NCBI RefSeq assembly: GCF_017876535.1 | Contig: NZ_JAGIOF010000001.1 | Location: 3,968,001 to 4,032,000, forward strand | Reading direction: 5' to 3' | Source of the DNA: Paeniglutamicibacter kerguelensis | Lineage (GTDB): Bacteria; Actinomycetota; Actinomycetes; Actinomycetales; Micrococcaceae | Length of the DNA: 64,000 nt | In this document: positions 7,776 through 16,872 of the stretch, in pieces | Position numbering within the stretch: position 1 is the stretch's first letter | How the letters are laid out: the number at the start of each line of letters is the position of its first letter | The notes under the pieces: generated by a model | The model's database searches: none | What the model saw: only the letters and a program-made list of their open reading frames with translations | What the model was told of the DNA's origin: nothing | Translations under genes and position numbers: made by a program

Positions 7776-9923
7776 TCACCGCACGTCGTCGTTCAGCCCG
7801 TCGGCATGCAGCATCGCCTCGATCCGGATGCCGAAAACCGGGGCAAGGGTGCGCATGTAGGTGTCGGAGACGTGGTGCCCGTCCCGGTACACCAACACGT
7901 TCCCGATCACGGCCGGGCAGAATCCGCGGACACAGAACTGGTCGGAGAAATCCAGTACGCCGACCCGCGGCTCGCGTTCGGCCGCGGCGAGGGTGGAGTC
8001 GTTGGCTTCGAAGGCCTTGGACGCCGGGGCACCGCAGGATTCCAGTTCCTCCGGGTGCAACGCCACGCAGTCCCGTGCATAGGACTTCGTCCCGGGGCGC
8101 GGGGTGTCGATAATCGGGTAGACCTTGATGCCAGCATCCTCAAGCTGGCCCCAGTAGTCGGCGAAACCCTCGGCGGCACCCTTTTCGAAGACGGACCCGG
8201 CCCAGTGGCTGGTCACCACCGCATCCACGATTCCACGGGAGACGATCCGCTTCAAGGTGTCCTCGTTGGCCTGGTGGCACGAAATGCTGCCGTTCTTCTC
8301 GGCGGTGCGCTCGGCGGCGGTGAACGGGCAGGAATTCTTCAGATAGGTCAACAGCGTCCAGCCGTGTTCCTTGGCGGTGGCCTCCAGCGCCCGGTACCAA
8401 TGCGTAGCGTGCGAGTCGCCCACCAGGGCAATGGTCAGGGACCCGTCCGCCGCACCCGTGGTGCATTCAAGGGTGACCCGGGAACGCGGTTTTTGGACGC
8501 ACTCGCCCAGGTGCGGCAGGTCATGCTCGGCGTCGGCGGGGACCGGGACGATCTGCTTCACGCCCCGCAGGTAGGGCGGCGCGCCGGCGGGCACCGAGGC
8601 GGCACCGAACCCGGGCGGAGGTGCGGCGAGCAGGGTGGCGGCCGTACCTTCCTGCGCGACGGTGTCACGTTGGGCCAGGGGCCCGGGGGCCAGTGACATC
8701 GCCGCGACCAGTCCGACCACGATCACCCCGATGCCCAGGGTCCGCCACTTTGAGGAAGCCAGCGGCGCCAGGGAACGCACCGGGGTTTCGATCCAGCGGT
8801 GGCTGGCCCCGGCGAGCAGCAACGACAGGGCCAGCAACCCGATCCCCTGGGCCGGGCCCGGCTCGCTGCCGGAGAAGTGGAGGAAGAAGATGAGCACCGG
8901 CCAGTGCCACAGGTACAGCGAGTAGGACACGTTGCCCACCCATTGCACCGGGGGAAGTTCGAGGATCTTTTGCGGGGCGAACGGGCCTCGGGTCTCCCCG
9001 GCCATGACCACCGCCAGGGTTCCGGCCACCGGCAGCGCCGCGGACAGACCCGGGAAGGGCGTGGCCGAACCAAAGCCAAAGGCCGCCGCCGCGATGGCGG
9101 CAAAACCGCTCCAGGCTAGCGCGGTGCGGGCTCCGGCAGCATGGAACCAGCGGCCGTTGCCTCGTTCAAGACCAGGTCCGGACGGGGCGAGCAGCAGTGC
9201 CAGCAGGCCGCCGGCGGCCAGTTCCCAGACACGGGCCGGGGTGACGAAATAGGCGGCCGGATTCCCTGAGCCCACCAACACCATCGAGTATGCCAGCGAG
9301 GCGACGATGACCGCACCGAAGACCAGCAGGAGCGCGATGCGTGGCAACCCTCCGGCGGTATCCTCGCGGCCCGCGCGCTCCCGGGCCAGGGAGCCCAACC
9401 GCAGTCGCACCCACAACCTGCCCAGCCACACGGCCAGCAACACCAGCAGCGGCCAGGCCAGGTAGAACTGTTCTTCGACCCCGAGGGACCAGAAATGGTG
9501 TAGCGCCGTGGGTTCGGTGTCGGCCGCAAGGTAGTCCACGGAGGCGGCGGCCAGCACCCAGTTTTCCACCGAAAAGACGGCGGCCAGGGCCGCAGTCCCC
9601 ACGGCTTTCCACTGCGTGGCGGGCAGAAAGGCCAGAGTTGCTCCCAGCACCGCAATGATCACCGCAACCGCGGCGGGCAGGATCCTGCGCACCCGCGCGG
9701 CCCAGAACCCCGGCAGGTCGATGCGGCCGGACGTGCGAACCTCGCGCAGCAGGTGCCCGGTGATCAGAAACCCGGAGATCGCAAAGAACACGTCGACCCC
9801 GATGAATCCGCCGGGGACCAGTTGCGGGGCGAAATGGTAGCCCGCCACGAGCAACACCGCGACGGCGCGCAGCGCCTGGACCTCTGGCAGGACTCGGCGC
9901 GGAAGCTTCGGTTCGGCGGTCAT
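7776..9923 (-). CDS. Membrane O-acyltransferase with C-terminal SGNH domain (OafA/YrhL-like)
   Basis: A 715-residue two-part protein. Residues about 10-380 form the acyltransferase-3 domain with about 10 membrane helices ([14 protein letters not shown] with its His, [43 protein letters not shown]). After another helix, a periplasmic-side SGNH domain (about 480-715) has the catalytic GDSHATHW block and a late RDGHHVS. Such proteins O-acetylate cell-wall polymers or surface polysaccharides. The ATG at 9923 starts the family match; the longer frame to 9998 is not needed. Single gene; its acceptor is not known. Confidence 0.9.
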   Translation of the reverse strand: MTAEPKLPRRVLPEVQALRAVAVLLVAGYHFAPQLVPGGFIGVDVFFAISGFLITGHLLREVRTSGRIDLPGFWAARVRRILPAAVAVIIAVLGATLAFLPATQWKAVGTAALAAVFSVENWVLAAASVDYLAADTEPTALHHFWSLGVEEQFYLAWPLLVLLAVWLGRLWVRLRLGSLARERAGREDTAGGLPRIALLLVFGAVIVASLAYSMVLVGSGNPAAYFVTPARVWELAAGGLLALLLAPSGPGLERGNGRWFHAAGARTALAWSGFAAIAAAAFGFGSATPFPGLSAALPVAGTLAVVMAGETRGPFAPQKILELPPVQWVGNVSYSLYLWHWPVLIFFLHFSGSEPGPAQGIGLLALSLLLAGASHRWIETPVRSLAPLASSKWRTLGIGVIVVGLVAAMSLAPGPLAQRDTVAQEGTAATLLAAPPPGFGAASVPAGAPPYLRGVKQIVPVPADAEHDLPHLGECVQKPRSRVTLECTTGAADGSLTIALVGDSHATHWYRALEATAKEHGWTLLTYLKNSCPFTAAERTAEKNGSISCHQANEDTLKRIVSRGIVDAVVTSHWAGSVFEKGAAEGFADYWGQLEDAGIKVYPIIDTPRPGTKSYARDCVALHPEELESCGAPASKAFEANDSTLAAAEREPRVGVLDFSDQFCVRGFCPAVIGNVLVYRDGHHVSDTYMRTLAPVFGIRIEAMLHADGLNDDVR

Positions 9924-10174
9924 ACCGCGAGCAAAGCACGCCGGGATGAACAGCGGGTAAAGCGTCCAGGCCGGGAGCTGCAGGCGGGTGCCTGCCACTG
10001 CCCGGCCGGAGGCTTGGTCCCGCTCCCCTATATACGGCGTGCAGACTCCGGATGAGACCTTAATGCTGTCAAGAGAGGTCGTCCCGGCATCGCCGGACGG
10101 TCGCGCCCGAGGAGCAAAGGGGCGCTGCTATACCTTGGGTGGTCCCGCTGTCCGCAACGCGACGGGAACAGGCA

Positions 10175-10208
10175 GAAGCGCCCCGGGCCAATGTGCCAGG
10201 GGCGCTTC
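10175..10208 (-). terminator. Terminator of the alanine-rich lipoprotein gene
   Basis: GAAGCGCCCC (10175-10184) pairs perfectly with GGGGCGCTTC (10199-10208) around a 14-base loop, 20 bases after the minus-strand stop at 10229. The rest of the gap up to 7.8-kb gene start (9924-10174) shows no gene. Confidence 0.8.
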
Positions 10209-10228
10209 CGTGGATAAAACCGGTGTTG

Positions 10229-12991
10229 CTAGAGGCCCAGCTTGTCTGCCAGATCGTCCACCAGGTTGTCGGCAGCGATCAGAGCAGTTTCCGCCGTGGC
10301 CACAGCAGCGGTAGCCACTCCGGCTGCTGCAACTGCGTCTGCGTGTGCATTCTGGGCTGCGGTGCTAAGTGCGGCGAGCGGTGCCAAGGTGGTTGCGGCC
10401 CCGGTCTGGATGAACTTTGCGACCTGCAGTTCCCCATCCTTGGCATTCTTGGTAGCCAGCGTGCTCTGCTCGGTAGCAGCCAGCGGGACAATGGCGTTTG
10501 CCAGACCCGGGAGGCTTGCCACGACGCCAGCCTTGGCTGCTTCGTCGCTAGCAACTACGGCTTCAGCAGTCTGGATGGCAGCCGTGTTGGCGTCCAGTGC
10601 GGCCTTGGCCTCGTCGCGCTTGACCACTGCGGCCTTGGCTACGTCGTCGGCAACCTCGGCCTCATCCTTGGCGTCGTCGAGCTCAATGGCCAGCTCATCG
10701 ACGTTGGTCTTTGCATTGCCAGCCGCAGTCTTTGCAGCGGCAACAGCGTTCACCAATGCAGGGTCGACATCGGCCGCGGCGACAGCCGCGTTGTGGGTGG
10801 TGGTGGCCTTGGAGAGGGACACCGCGTCGGCGGTCGCCTTGGCGGTCGCAGCCTGGTTTGCGGTCTCCAGAGCCGGAACCAATGCCTGGGCGTCGATCAA
10901 CTTGGTCGCCAGTGCGGCCAACTCGCTTTCACGCGTGGCCTCGATGGCCACCGCATCGTTTGCGGCGGTCTGCTTGGTGGTGACGTCCGTGCGCGCATCG
11001 GCAGCAGCCGTCACAGCGGTGCCGTGCTCGGTAGTTGCCGTGGTCAGGTTGTTGTTGGCCGTGGTCAGCTCTGCCAAGGCAGCGTCCCTGGCCGTAACGA
11101 GGGCCGGGTTAAGGGGGTCGGCCGCTAGTGCGGTTTCCGCGGCGCTGAGGTCGGCCTGCTTCTGATCCTTGATCGTCGAAGCGGCGGCCTTCGCACCGAG
11201 TTTGGTTTCAACAAGCGCGTCAGCGTCGACAACTGCAGTCTTGGCTGCGGCAAGGGCATTCGCGGTAGTGGTGACGACGGCCTCCGCGTTGTCGACCTGG
11301 GTCTGCTTGGCGGCCTTGTCAGCGGTCAAGTCGGTAACCGTTGCCTTGGCCTTGTTCAGGTCGTCGGTTGCCTTCGCAAGGGCGCTGTTCGAAGCGTCCG
11401 AGACAGTCTTGGCGGCGTCGAGGGCGGCCTTCGCGTCGGTGACTGCCTTGAGTTCTTCCGGCGTCGCTGCGGCAGCTAGCAATGCGGCCTCGGCGGCGGC
11501 CACTGCCTGGTCGGCCACTACCTGGGCATCAACGGCTTCGTCGTACTCATCCTGCGCGTCGGCCAGGATGCCGTTGGCGTTATTCAGAGCGGTGTTGGCG
11601 GTGTTCCACTTGCCCAATTCGGTGTTGGCGGTGGTCGTGAGGCCTGCCGTCTCACCCTTGAGCGTCACGATCGCAGCCTTCTTGGCAACGATGTTGGCCG
11701 TCAGGTTGTCGACCAGGGTGTTGGCATCGGAAAGGTTAGTCTCTGCGACCGTGAGGGCATCCTTGGCGGCCTTGTGGGCTGCGACGGCGGTGTCGTATGG
11801 GCCCTGCGCGGCGGCTACGAGGCCATCGGCGTTGTCCTTGGCCAACTGGGCAGGCGCGGCGTTCGCTACGGCGTCGTCGAAGGCAGTTTTCATTGCGGTG
11901 ACGGTCAGTGCCGCACCTGCGCTGGCGATCTTGGCGTCGGTGACGGCCGTCTCGGCCTTGAAGAGGTCAGTCACAGCCTTGCGGTAGTCGGCAGCGTCCT
12001 TCTTGGTCTGCTCAGCATCGGCAAGATCCTGGGCAGCCTTGTCTGAGGCAGCCTTGGCATCGGCGACGGCCTTGTCAGCGGCAGCCTTGTCAGCGGCGGC
12101 CTTGTCAGCGGCGGCCTGGGCCTCGGCGATCTGGGCGTCGGAAGCGGCCTTGTCTGCGGCAGCCTTCGCGGCGAGCACGTCGGCCTCGGCGGCGGCCTTG
12201 TCGGCGGCAGCTTTCGCGGCGACAGCCTTGTCGGCGGCGACCTTGGCCTCGGCGGCGGTCTTCGCGGCGGCGGCCTTGTCGACGGCAGCCTGGGCGACAG
12301 CGGCCTTGGCCTCGGCGGTGGCCTTAGCGGCGGCAGCCTTATCCTCGGCTGCCTTTGCGGTTGCAGCCTTTGCTGCTGCGGTCTCTGCCTCTGCCGCAAC
12401 CTTCTCTGCGGCGGCCTTCGCTGCTGCGGTTGCCTTGTCTGCGGCAGTCTTGGCAGCTGCAGCCTTCACTGCGGCGGCCTTGGCGGCAGCGGCTTTCGCA
12501 TCTGCGGCCTTGGATGCAGCGGCGGCCTTGGATGCGGCGGCCTTGGCGGCCTTGACAGCCTTCTGGGCTGCAACCTTGGCCTTGGCCGAAGCCTTCTTAG
12601 CTGCGGCCTCGGCCTTCTTCAGCTTCGACTTAGCGGAGGCTTCTGCCTTGTCGGCTTTTTCGGCCGCGGACTTGGCTTCAGCAGCTTTCTTGTCTGCGGA
12701 GACCTTGGCCTTCGCTGCAGCATCGGATGCAGTGTTTGCGGCTGCAGCCTTGACTGCTGCGGCCTTGTGCTGTGCGGCCTTGGCCTGCGCTGCAGTGATC
12801 GCGGTGTTCGTCGGGGTTGAGTATCCCGCCAGCTGGATGTTGTGCGCCGTCGGCGCAGTCGCCGATCCTGCGGCCGGACTGGAAGCAGAAGTGCAACCCG
12901 TCAGGGCAAGCGATGCCAGAGTGGCAAACGATGCTACGGCCAGTACTGCCTTATTACGCTTGGGCGTGCTGTAGTTCAAGAGATACTCCAT
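10229..12991 (-). CDS. Very long Ala/Lys-rich coiled-coil lipoprotein
   Basis: About 920 residues. A lipoprotein signal (basic n-region KRNK, hydrophobic core, lipobox LTGC with Cys33) predicts attachment to the outer face of the membrane. Residues about 75-370 are almost only Ala, Lys, Asp, Glu and Thr, in heptad-like KAAADKAAADKA runs; residues 370-920 are a more varied but still Ala/Thr/Asp/Val-rich, coil-forming stretch. No catalytic motif or cell-wall anchor is visible at the end (VDDLADKLGL). The start is uncertain: ATG 12991, or a TTG at 12979 with GGAG before it. It recalls TolA stalks or LEA-like proteins by composition only. Function unknown. Confidence 0.8.
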   Translation of the reverse strand: MEYLLNYSTPKRNKAVLAVASFATLASLALTGCTSASSPAAGSATAPTAHNIQLAGYSTPTNTAITAAQAKAAQHKAAAVKAAAANTASDAAAKAKVSADKKAAEAKSAAEKADKAEASAKSKLKKAEAAAKKASAKAKVAAQKAVKAAKAAASKAAAASKAADAKAAAAKAAAVKAAAAKTAADKATAAAKAAAEKVAAEAETAAAKAATAKAAEDKAAAAKATAEAKAAVAQAAVDKAAAAKTAAEAKVAADKAVAAKAAADKAAAEADVLAAKAAADKAASDAQIAEAQAAADKAAADKAAADKAVADAKAASDKAAQDLADAEQTKKDAADYRKAVTDLFKAETAVTDAKIASAGAALTVTAMKTAFDDAVANAAPAQLAKDNADGLVAAAQGPYDTAVAAHKAAKDALTVAETNLSDANTLVDNLTANIVAKKAAIVTLKGETAGLTTTANTELGKWNTANTALNNANGILADAQDEYDEAVDAQVVADQAVAAAEAALLAAAATPEELKAVTDAKAALDAAKTVSDASNSALAKATDDLNKAKATVTDLTADKAAKQTQVDNAEAVVTTTANALAAAKTAVVDADALVETKLGAKAAASTIKDQKQADLSAAETALAADPLNPALVTARDAALAELTTANNNLTTATTEHGTAVTAAADARTDVTTKQTAANDAVAIEATRESELAALATKLIDAQALVPALETANQAATAKATADAVSLSKATTTHNAAVAAADVDPALVNAVAAAKTAAGNAKTNVDELAIELDDAKDEAEVADDVAKAAVVKRDEAKAALDANTAAIQTAEAVVASDEAAKAGVVASLPGLANAIVPLAATEQSTLATKNAKDGELQVAKFIQTGAATTLAPLAALSTAAQNAHADAVAAAGVATAAVATAETALIAADNLVDDLADKLGL

Positions 12992-13430
12992 CGAGTTAAA
13001 AAGGATTTCGAACAAAAAAAGATGAGCGGATGTGTCCTGAAAGGATTAGCGATCAGGCCCCAACACAATGAACCGCTCCGAGTTTTAGACACTCATTTTT
13101 AATGATTTCGAGGTACCAAAGAACTTGATTTTTCTTGAATATTTTTCAAATTCCCCCGGTACAACACACTGTAACTCAAGCGATCAACGCTTTGGCAAAA
13201 ACTGCTGAAGAGGCCAAGAGCTTCCGGCAAACAAATTATTAACAATATGAAGAATTGTTCAACAATCGATAACCGTGCGTTGAACTGTTTTTAATCCACG
13301 GACAAGTATTTATCAATTCGATGGCGCTCAAATGCTTGAATTTTCAAGGTTATTTTGGGTTTTTCTGCGAAGTGGCCCCGAGGTTCAAACAGAGCCACTT
13401 TCCGCTGAGTTACCGCAACGGCCGGAGCAA

Positions 13431-13466
13431 TTCACCCTCCGATTCACCCTCCGATTCACCCTCCGA
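13431..13466. repeat. Three tandem copies of a 12-bp unit
   Basis: TTCACCCTCCGA is repeated exactly three times at 13431-13442, 13443-13454 and 13455-13466. It is too short for CRISPR and has no spacers; it may expand or contract. Confidence 0.9.
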
Positions 13467-14489
13467 TTGCCCGGAGAATTTCCGCGTCATCTTCGGGTCA
13501 CAATCGACAGACTTAGCCCCGGATGCCCCTGGGCCCGGTTTCGTGGGGCGCGAGCAACCTCTGCGTGGGTTGGCCAAAAGGGCCTTCCGTGGCATCGCCT
13601 GGCGATGCAGAGCGCCGCGACGCCTGATATTTGTTCAGGGGCATTCCGAATGGTTTCCAGTCGAAAAATGATCATAAAAAACTAGACAGTGAACTGTTTC
13701 ACAGGGCAATGCGCATCCACTCTGGTAACTGCGCCCCGGTACACACTCGGCGTCCTCTTCGGGTCGGGAAAGGTGCGTATTCGGGAAGGGCTTCGGTGCA
13801 ATCGGCGCGTTGCAATCCTCGACCTGTCCGGGATGCAAGTGTTCGCATTTTCTCGCAGACACGCGGCGCAAGTTGTCCTCCGGATGGAAACCTCCGCGTT
13901 CACCGCATGGTGCCGCCAGCTCAGGACCACGAAAAAATCGATGGCAGGCATGGTGTGTCCACGGCGCACCGTGCCTCGGACAGCAAGAAGCACCAAGGGC
14001 GAAAACGGGTCTTCCGTTGCCGGTGACCCGCCGCAGGATCGCGGCCTGCGCCAAGGAACACTGCGGCAACCCGGTGTCGGTTCGCATGGGATCTGGAACG
14101 GCAACGAACCGTCGGCGCAGCAACCAGGCCTGTGGCGGCTGCCTGAAAGCACAACCTGCCGCGTTCGTCATAGCGCCCTCAAGGCCATTCGATGCGCGGC
14201 CAGGCGATTTCGCGACCTTGAGAACCACTGACTCGGCTCACACATGGCCGGCGGCGACCAGTAGCCCTCCCGAACCAATGAGCAACTCGTGCTGCCGAAG
14301 TCCGGAGAGTCGGCAATTCACGCGACGCACCATCTTGAGAACTTCGAACGTGACAGTTCCGAGACGGAGCGCTATCGAGTGCGGGTTTCGCCATCTCGAA
14401 AATGCCCAGCCTATCTTCGGGATGGAAGCCGCCCTATGGTTCTGCTCCTCGGCATCGGCTGACCGCAGACCTGGATTCCCCTGCGGCTT

Positions 14490-14514
14490 GCCGGGCCCTG
14501 TTCCAGGGCCCGGC
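14490..14514. terminator. Strong GC hairpin downstream of apeB
   Basis: GCCGGGCCCT (14490-14499) pairs perfectly with AGGGCCCGGC (14505-14514) around a 5-base loop. It may be a second terminator behind the one at 14575, or belong to something in the unexplained region. Confidence 0.5.
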
Positions 14515-14574
14515 GTGTACTGCGAAATCCCGACCAGCACGGCCACCTGGGACCGGGAAATGTCGGGGTTTCAT

Positions 14575-14615
14575 GTGGCCCTCCGGCGCCGTGTTGTCTG
14601 GCACCGGAGGGCCAC
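14575..14615 (-). terminator. Terminator of apeB
   Basis: GTGGCCCTCCGG (14575-14586) pairs perfectly with CCGGAGGGCCAC (14604-14615), with further GCC/GGC pairing inside. It begins 7 bases after the apeB stop on the minus strand. Confidence 0.8.
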
Positions 14616-14621
14616 GCGGTA

Positions 14622-15902
14622 CTAGGCCGAGAAGAAGCCGCCCGCAACCTTGGCCAGGCGCAAGGGATCCTCGACGCCGCACAGCTCGCGGGCCGAGTGC
14701 ATCGACAATAGCGGGATGCCCACATCAACGGTGCGGATACCCAAGCGGGTGGCCGTCAGCGGGCCGATGGTGGAGCCGCAGGGCATCTGGTTGTTGGACA
14801 CGAACTCCTGGTACGGAACCCCTGCCTGCTTGCAGAGCGTCGCGAAGAGTGCGGCCCCCACGGCGTCGGTGGCGTAACGCTGGTTGGCGTTGATCTTCAG
14901 CAGCGGGCCCTGCCCCAGCAGCGGGCGGTTTGCCGGATCATGGCGGCCCGCGTAGTTGGGGTGCACCGAGTGCCCGGCGTCGGCCGAGAGGCAGAATGAA
15001 TCGGCATAGGCGCGGTTGCGGTCCTCGGTGTTGGCACCCAGTCCGTGGCCGATGCGCTCGAGCACGTCCTGCAGGAACGGGCCGCAGGCGCCCGAGCGGG
15101 AGGCGGAGCCGATTTCCTCGTGGTCGAAGGCCGCAAAGAGGGCAATGTGGTCGCCGCTGCCGGTTGCGGCGTGCTCGATCATGGCAACCAGCGAGGCATG
15201 CACCGAGGAAAGGTTGTCCAGCCGCCCGCTGGCGAAGAATTCGTTGGAACCGCCAAAGACCTCGCCGCGCTGCGCGTCGGCGATGACCACGTCGTAGCCG
15301 CCGACCTGTGCCGCGTCGACGCCGGCGGATTCCGCCAGCACGGCCAGCACGTCGGCCTCGTCCGGGTTGCCGATGCCCCACACCGGGTTCATGTGGACCT
15401 GCTTGTCCAGGGTCAGCCCGTCGTTGACAGCGCGGTCCAGGTGGATGGCGAGCTGCGGGAAGCGCAGCATCGGTGCGGTGCGGGCCAGCACGGTGCTGCC
15501 GTCGGCCATGGCCAGGCGCCCGGCGAGCAGCAGTTCGCGGTCCAGCCAGGAGTTCAGCAGCGGGCCGCCGTAGACCTCGACCCCTGCCTGCAGCCAGCCG
15601 TACGCACCGGTGGTCGGCTTGGGCTTGAGCTTGAAGGAGGGCGAGTCGGTGTGTGAGCCCAGGATGTGGAAGCCGGTGGTTGCGGTTGCCGATTCGGGCT
15701 GCACCCAGGCGATGATCGCCCCGTCGCGGACCACAAAGTACTTGCCGGCCCCCAGATCCCAGGATGCGCGCTCATCGAGTCCGGTGAAGCCGGCCTCGGC
15801 CAGGCGACGGGCCGATTCTGCCGCCGCGTGGAAACTGGAGGGAGAGGCCGCCACAAAGGTAGCGAGGTCGTTGACGTGGTCAAGTGCTGCTGCACTGGGC
15901 AT
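14622..15902 (-). CDS. apeB: M18 family aminopeptidase (aspartyl aminopeptidase)
   Basis: A 426-residue cytoplasmic metallopeptidase that removes N-terminal residues, typically Asp/Glu in the family. Zinc-site motifs of the M18 family are present: ILGSHTDSPSF (about 90), the acidic pair in FDHEEIGS (about 250), and DAGHSVHPNY near 295-305; MPCGSTIGP lies near 370. Length fits the family. It is a single gene with its own terminator; upstream, oppositely spaced genes of the two-component operon lie on the same strand but 80 bases away. Confidence 0.95.
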   Translation of the reverse strand: MPSAAALDHVNDLATFVAASPSSFHAAAESARRLAEAGFTGLDERASWDLGAGKYFVVRDGAIIAWVQPESATATTGFHILGSHTDSPSFKLKPKPTTGAYGWLQAGVEVYGGPLLNSWLDRELLLAGRLAMADGSTVLARTAPMLRFPQLAIHLDRAVNDGLTLDKQVHMNPVWGIGNPDEADVLAVLAESAGVDAAQVGGYDVVIADAQRGEVFGGSNEFFASGRLDNLSSVHASLVAMIEHAATGSGDHIALFAAFDHEEIGSASRSGACGPFLQDVLERIGHGLGANTEDRNRAYADSFCLSADAGHSVHPNYAGRHDPANRPLLGQGPLLKINANQRYATDAVGAALFATLCKQAGVPYQEFVSNNQMPCGSTIGPLTATRLGIRTVDVGIPLLSMHSARELCGVEDPLRLAKVAGGFFSA

Positions 15903-15983
15903 GGGGGCGTTTCCTTGTGTCGTTGGGCCCGAAAGGCCGTTGGTATCAAGATTCGCGGAGCCGCCGGGAACAGCGGCCGGCCG

Positions 15984-16148
15984 CTAGATGCGGGTGCGAA
16001 GAACCGCTGTCACCAGTGAAAACACTCCAAGAACGATGCTAGCCCACCCGGCGAGCGGCCAGCCGAACACCGAAAGCAGGAAGGCCCCCGCGACCAGCAA
16101 CACCACGGCCAGCAGCAGCCACGGGCTGCGCAACAATTCGCTGTTCAT
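15984..16148 (-). CDS. Small two-helix membrane protein
   Basis: A 54-residue protein made almost only of two hydrophobic segments (SPWLLLAVVLLVAGAFLLSVFG and GWASIVLGVFSLVTAVL) with a basic end (RTRI). It starts at the ATG at 16148, 8 bases after the stop of the response regulator gene, so it belongs to the same transcript as the kinase, regulator and probably the ABC transporter. It could be a small accessory of the sensor or transporter; that is inference from position alone. Confidence 0.65.
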   Translation of the reverse strand: MNSELLRSPWLLLAVVLLVAGAFLLSVFGWPLAGWASIVLGVFSLVTAVLRTRI

Positions 16149-16155
16149 TGGCGGC

Positions 16156-16872
16156 CTAGTAGTCCAGTCCCTGGCTGGGGATGACAAGGCCCGTCTCATA
16201 GGCGTAGACGACGGCCTGGACGCGGTCGCGCAGGTGCAGCTTGGTCAGGATCCTTCGCACATGCGTCTTGACGGTTGCCTCCGAGAGGAAAAACCGGTGC
16301 GCGATTTCGGCGTTGGAGAGCCCCTCGGACATGGCTCCGAGCACCTCCAGCTCGCGCGGGGTCAGGTCCTCGAGCAGTGGGTCGCGTTCCGGCGCGGGGG
16401 CCGCGCCGCGGGCCGGGGACGCCGAGCGCACGTAGGTTTCCAGCAGCCTGGCGGTGACCCGTGGTGCGACGACCGCGTCGCCGCTGGCCACAAGGCGCAC
16501 GGCGTTGACCAGCTCCTCCGGGGCGACGTCCTTGAGCAGGAACGCGGAGGCGCCCGCCTGCAGCCCGGAGAACGCGTATTCGTCCAGATCGAACGTGGTC
16601 AGGATGATGACCTTGGTGCCGCAAAGCTGTTCGGCGATGCGCTTGGTCGCCTCGATGCCGTCCATGTTCGGCATGCGCACGTCCATGAGCACCACGTCGG
16701 GTTTCAGCTCCAGCGCCATCTTCACGCCCTCGGCACCGTCGGAGGCCTCGCCGAGCACCTCAAGGTCTTCCTCGCCCTCGAGGATGAGCCGGAACCCCAT
16801 GCGCAGCAGTGGCTGGTCATCGACCAGCAGCACGCCGATCCGGGGTTTTTGCGTGGTTTCTTCTGGATTCAT
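16156..16872 (-). CDS. NarL/FixJ-type response regulator
   Basis: A 238-residue two-domain DNA-binding regulator. The receiver (residues about 10-130) has the acidic pair LLVDDQ, the phosphoacceptor Asp in DVVLMDVRMPN and the Lys of FLLKD. The C-terminal LuxR-type helix-turn-helix is LTPRELEVLGAMSEGLSNAEIA. Its gene overlaps the kinase gene by 4 bases (16869-16872), so they are a cognate pair. Its likely target is the adjoining ABC transporter operon or its own promoter, by analogy with such clusters. Confidence 0.93.
   Translation of the reverse strand: MNPEETTQKPRIGVLLVDDQPLLRMGFRLILEGEEDLEVLGEASDGAEGVKMALELKPDVVLMDVRMPNMDGIEATKRIAEQLCGTKVIILTTFDLDEYAFSGLQAGASAFLLKDVAPEELVNAVRLVASGDAVVAPRVTARLLETYVRSASPARGAAPAPERDPLLEDLTPRELEVLGAMSEGLSNAEIAHRFFLSEATVKTHVRRILTKLHLRDRVQAVVYAYETGLVIPSQGLDY

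Larger units (their letters stand above)
12992..14574. other. Gene-poor region with AT-rich upstream segment
   Basis: From about 12995 to 13330 the sequence is clearly AT-rich and must hold the promoter of the lipoprotein gene. From 13330 to 14574 it is GC-rich again. Several overlapping frames of 60-270 codons are open on both strands, but their products are Arg/Pro/Cys-rich without any recognisable motif and none has a good ribosome binding site. It contains a 12-bp tandem repeat and a strong hairpin, listed separately. I see no gene here. Confidence 0.5.

Noticed and set aside
10242..12974. Long Ala-rich frames on the plus strand opposite the lipoprotein gene
   Set aside because: They are the complement of the GCN-rich coil-coding strand; they have no ribosome site and no lipobox or other motif.
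13321..14625. Several overlapping open frames on both strands of the gene-poor region
   Set aside because: Products are rich in Arg, Pro and Cys, overlap each other and show no motif, so they look like chance frames in GC-rich DNA.
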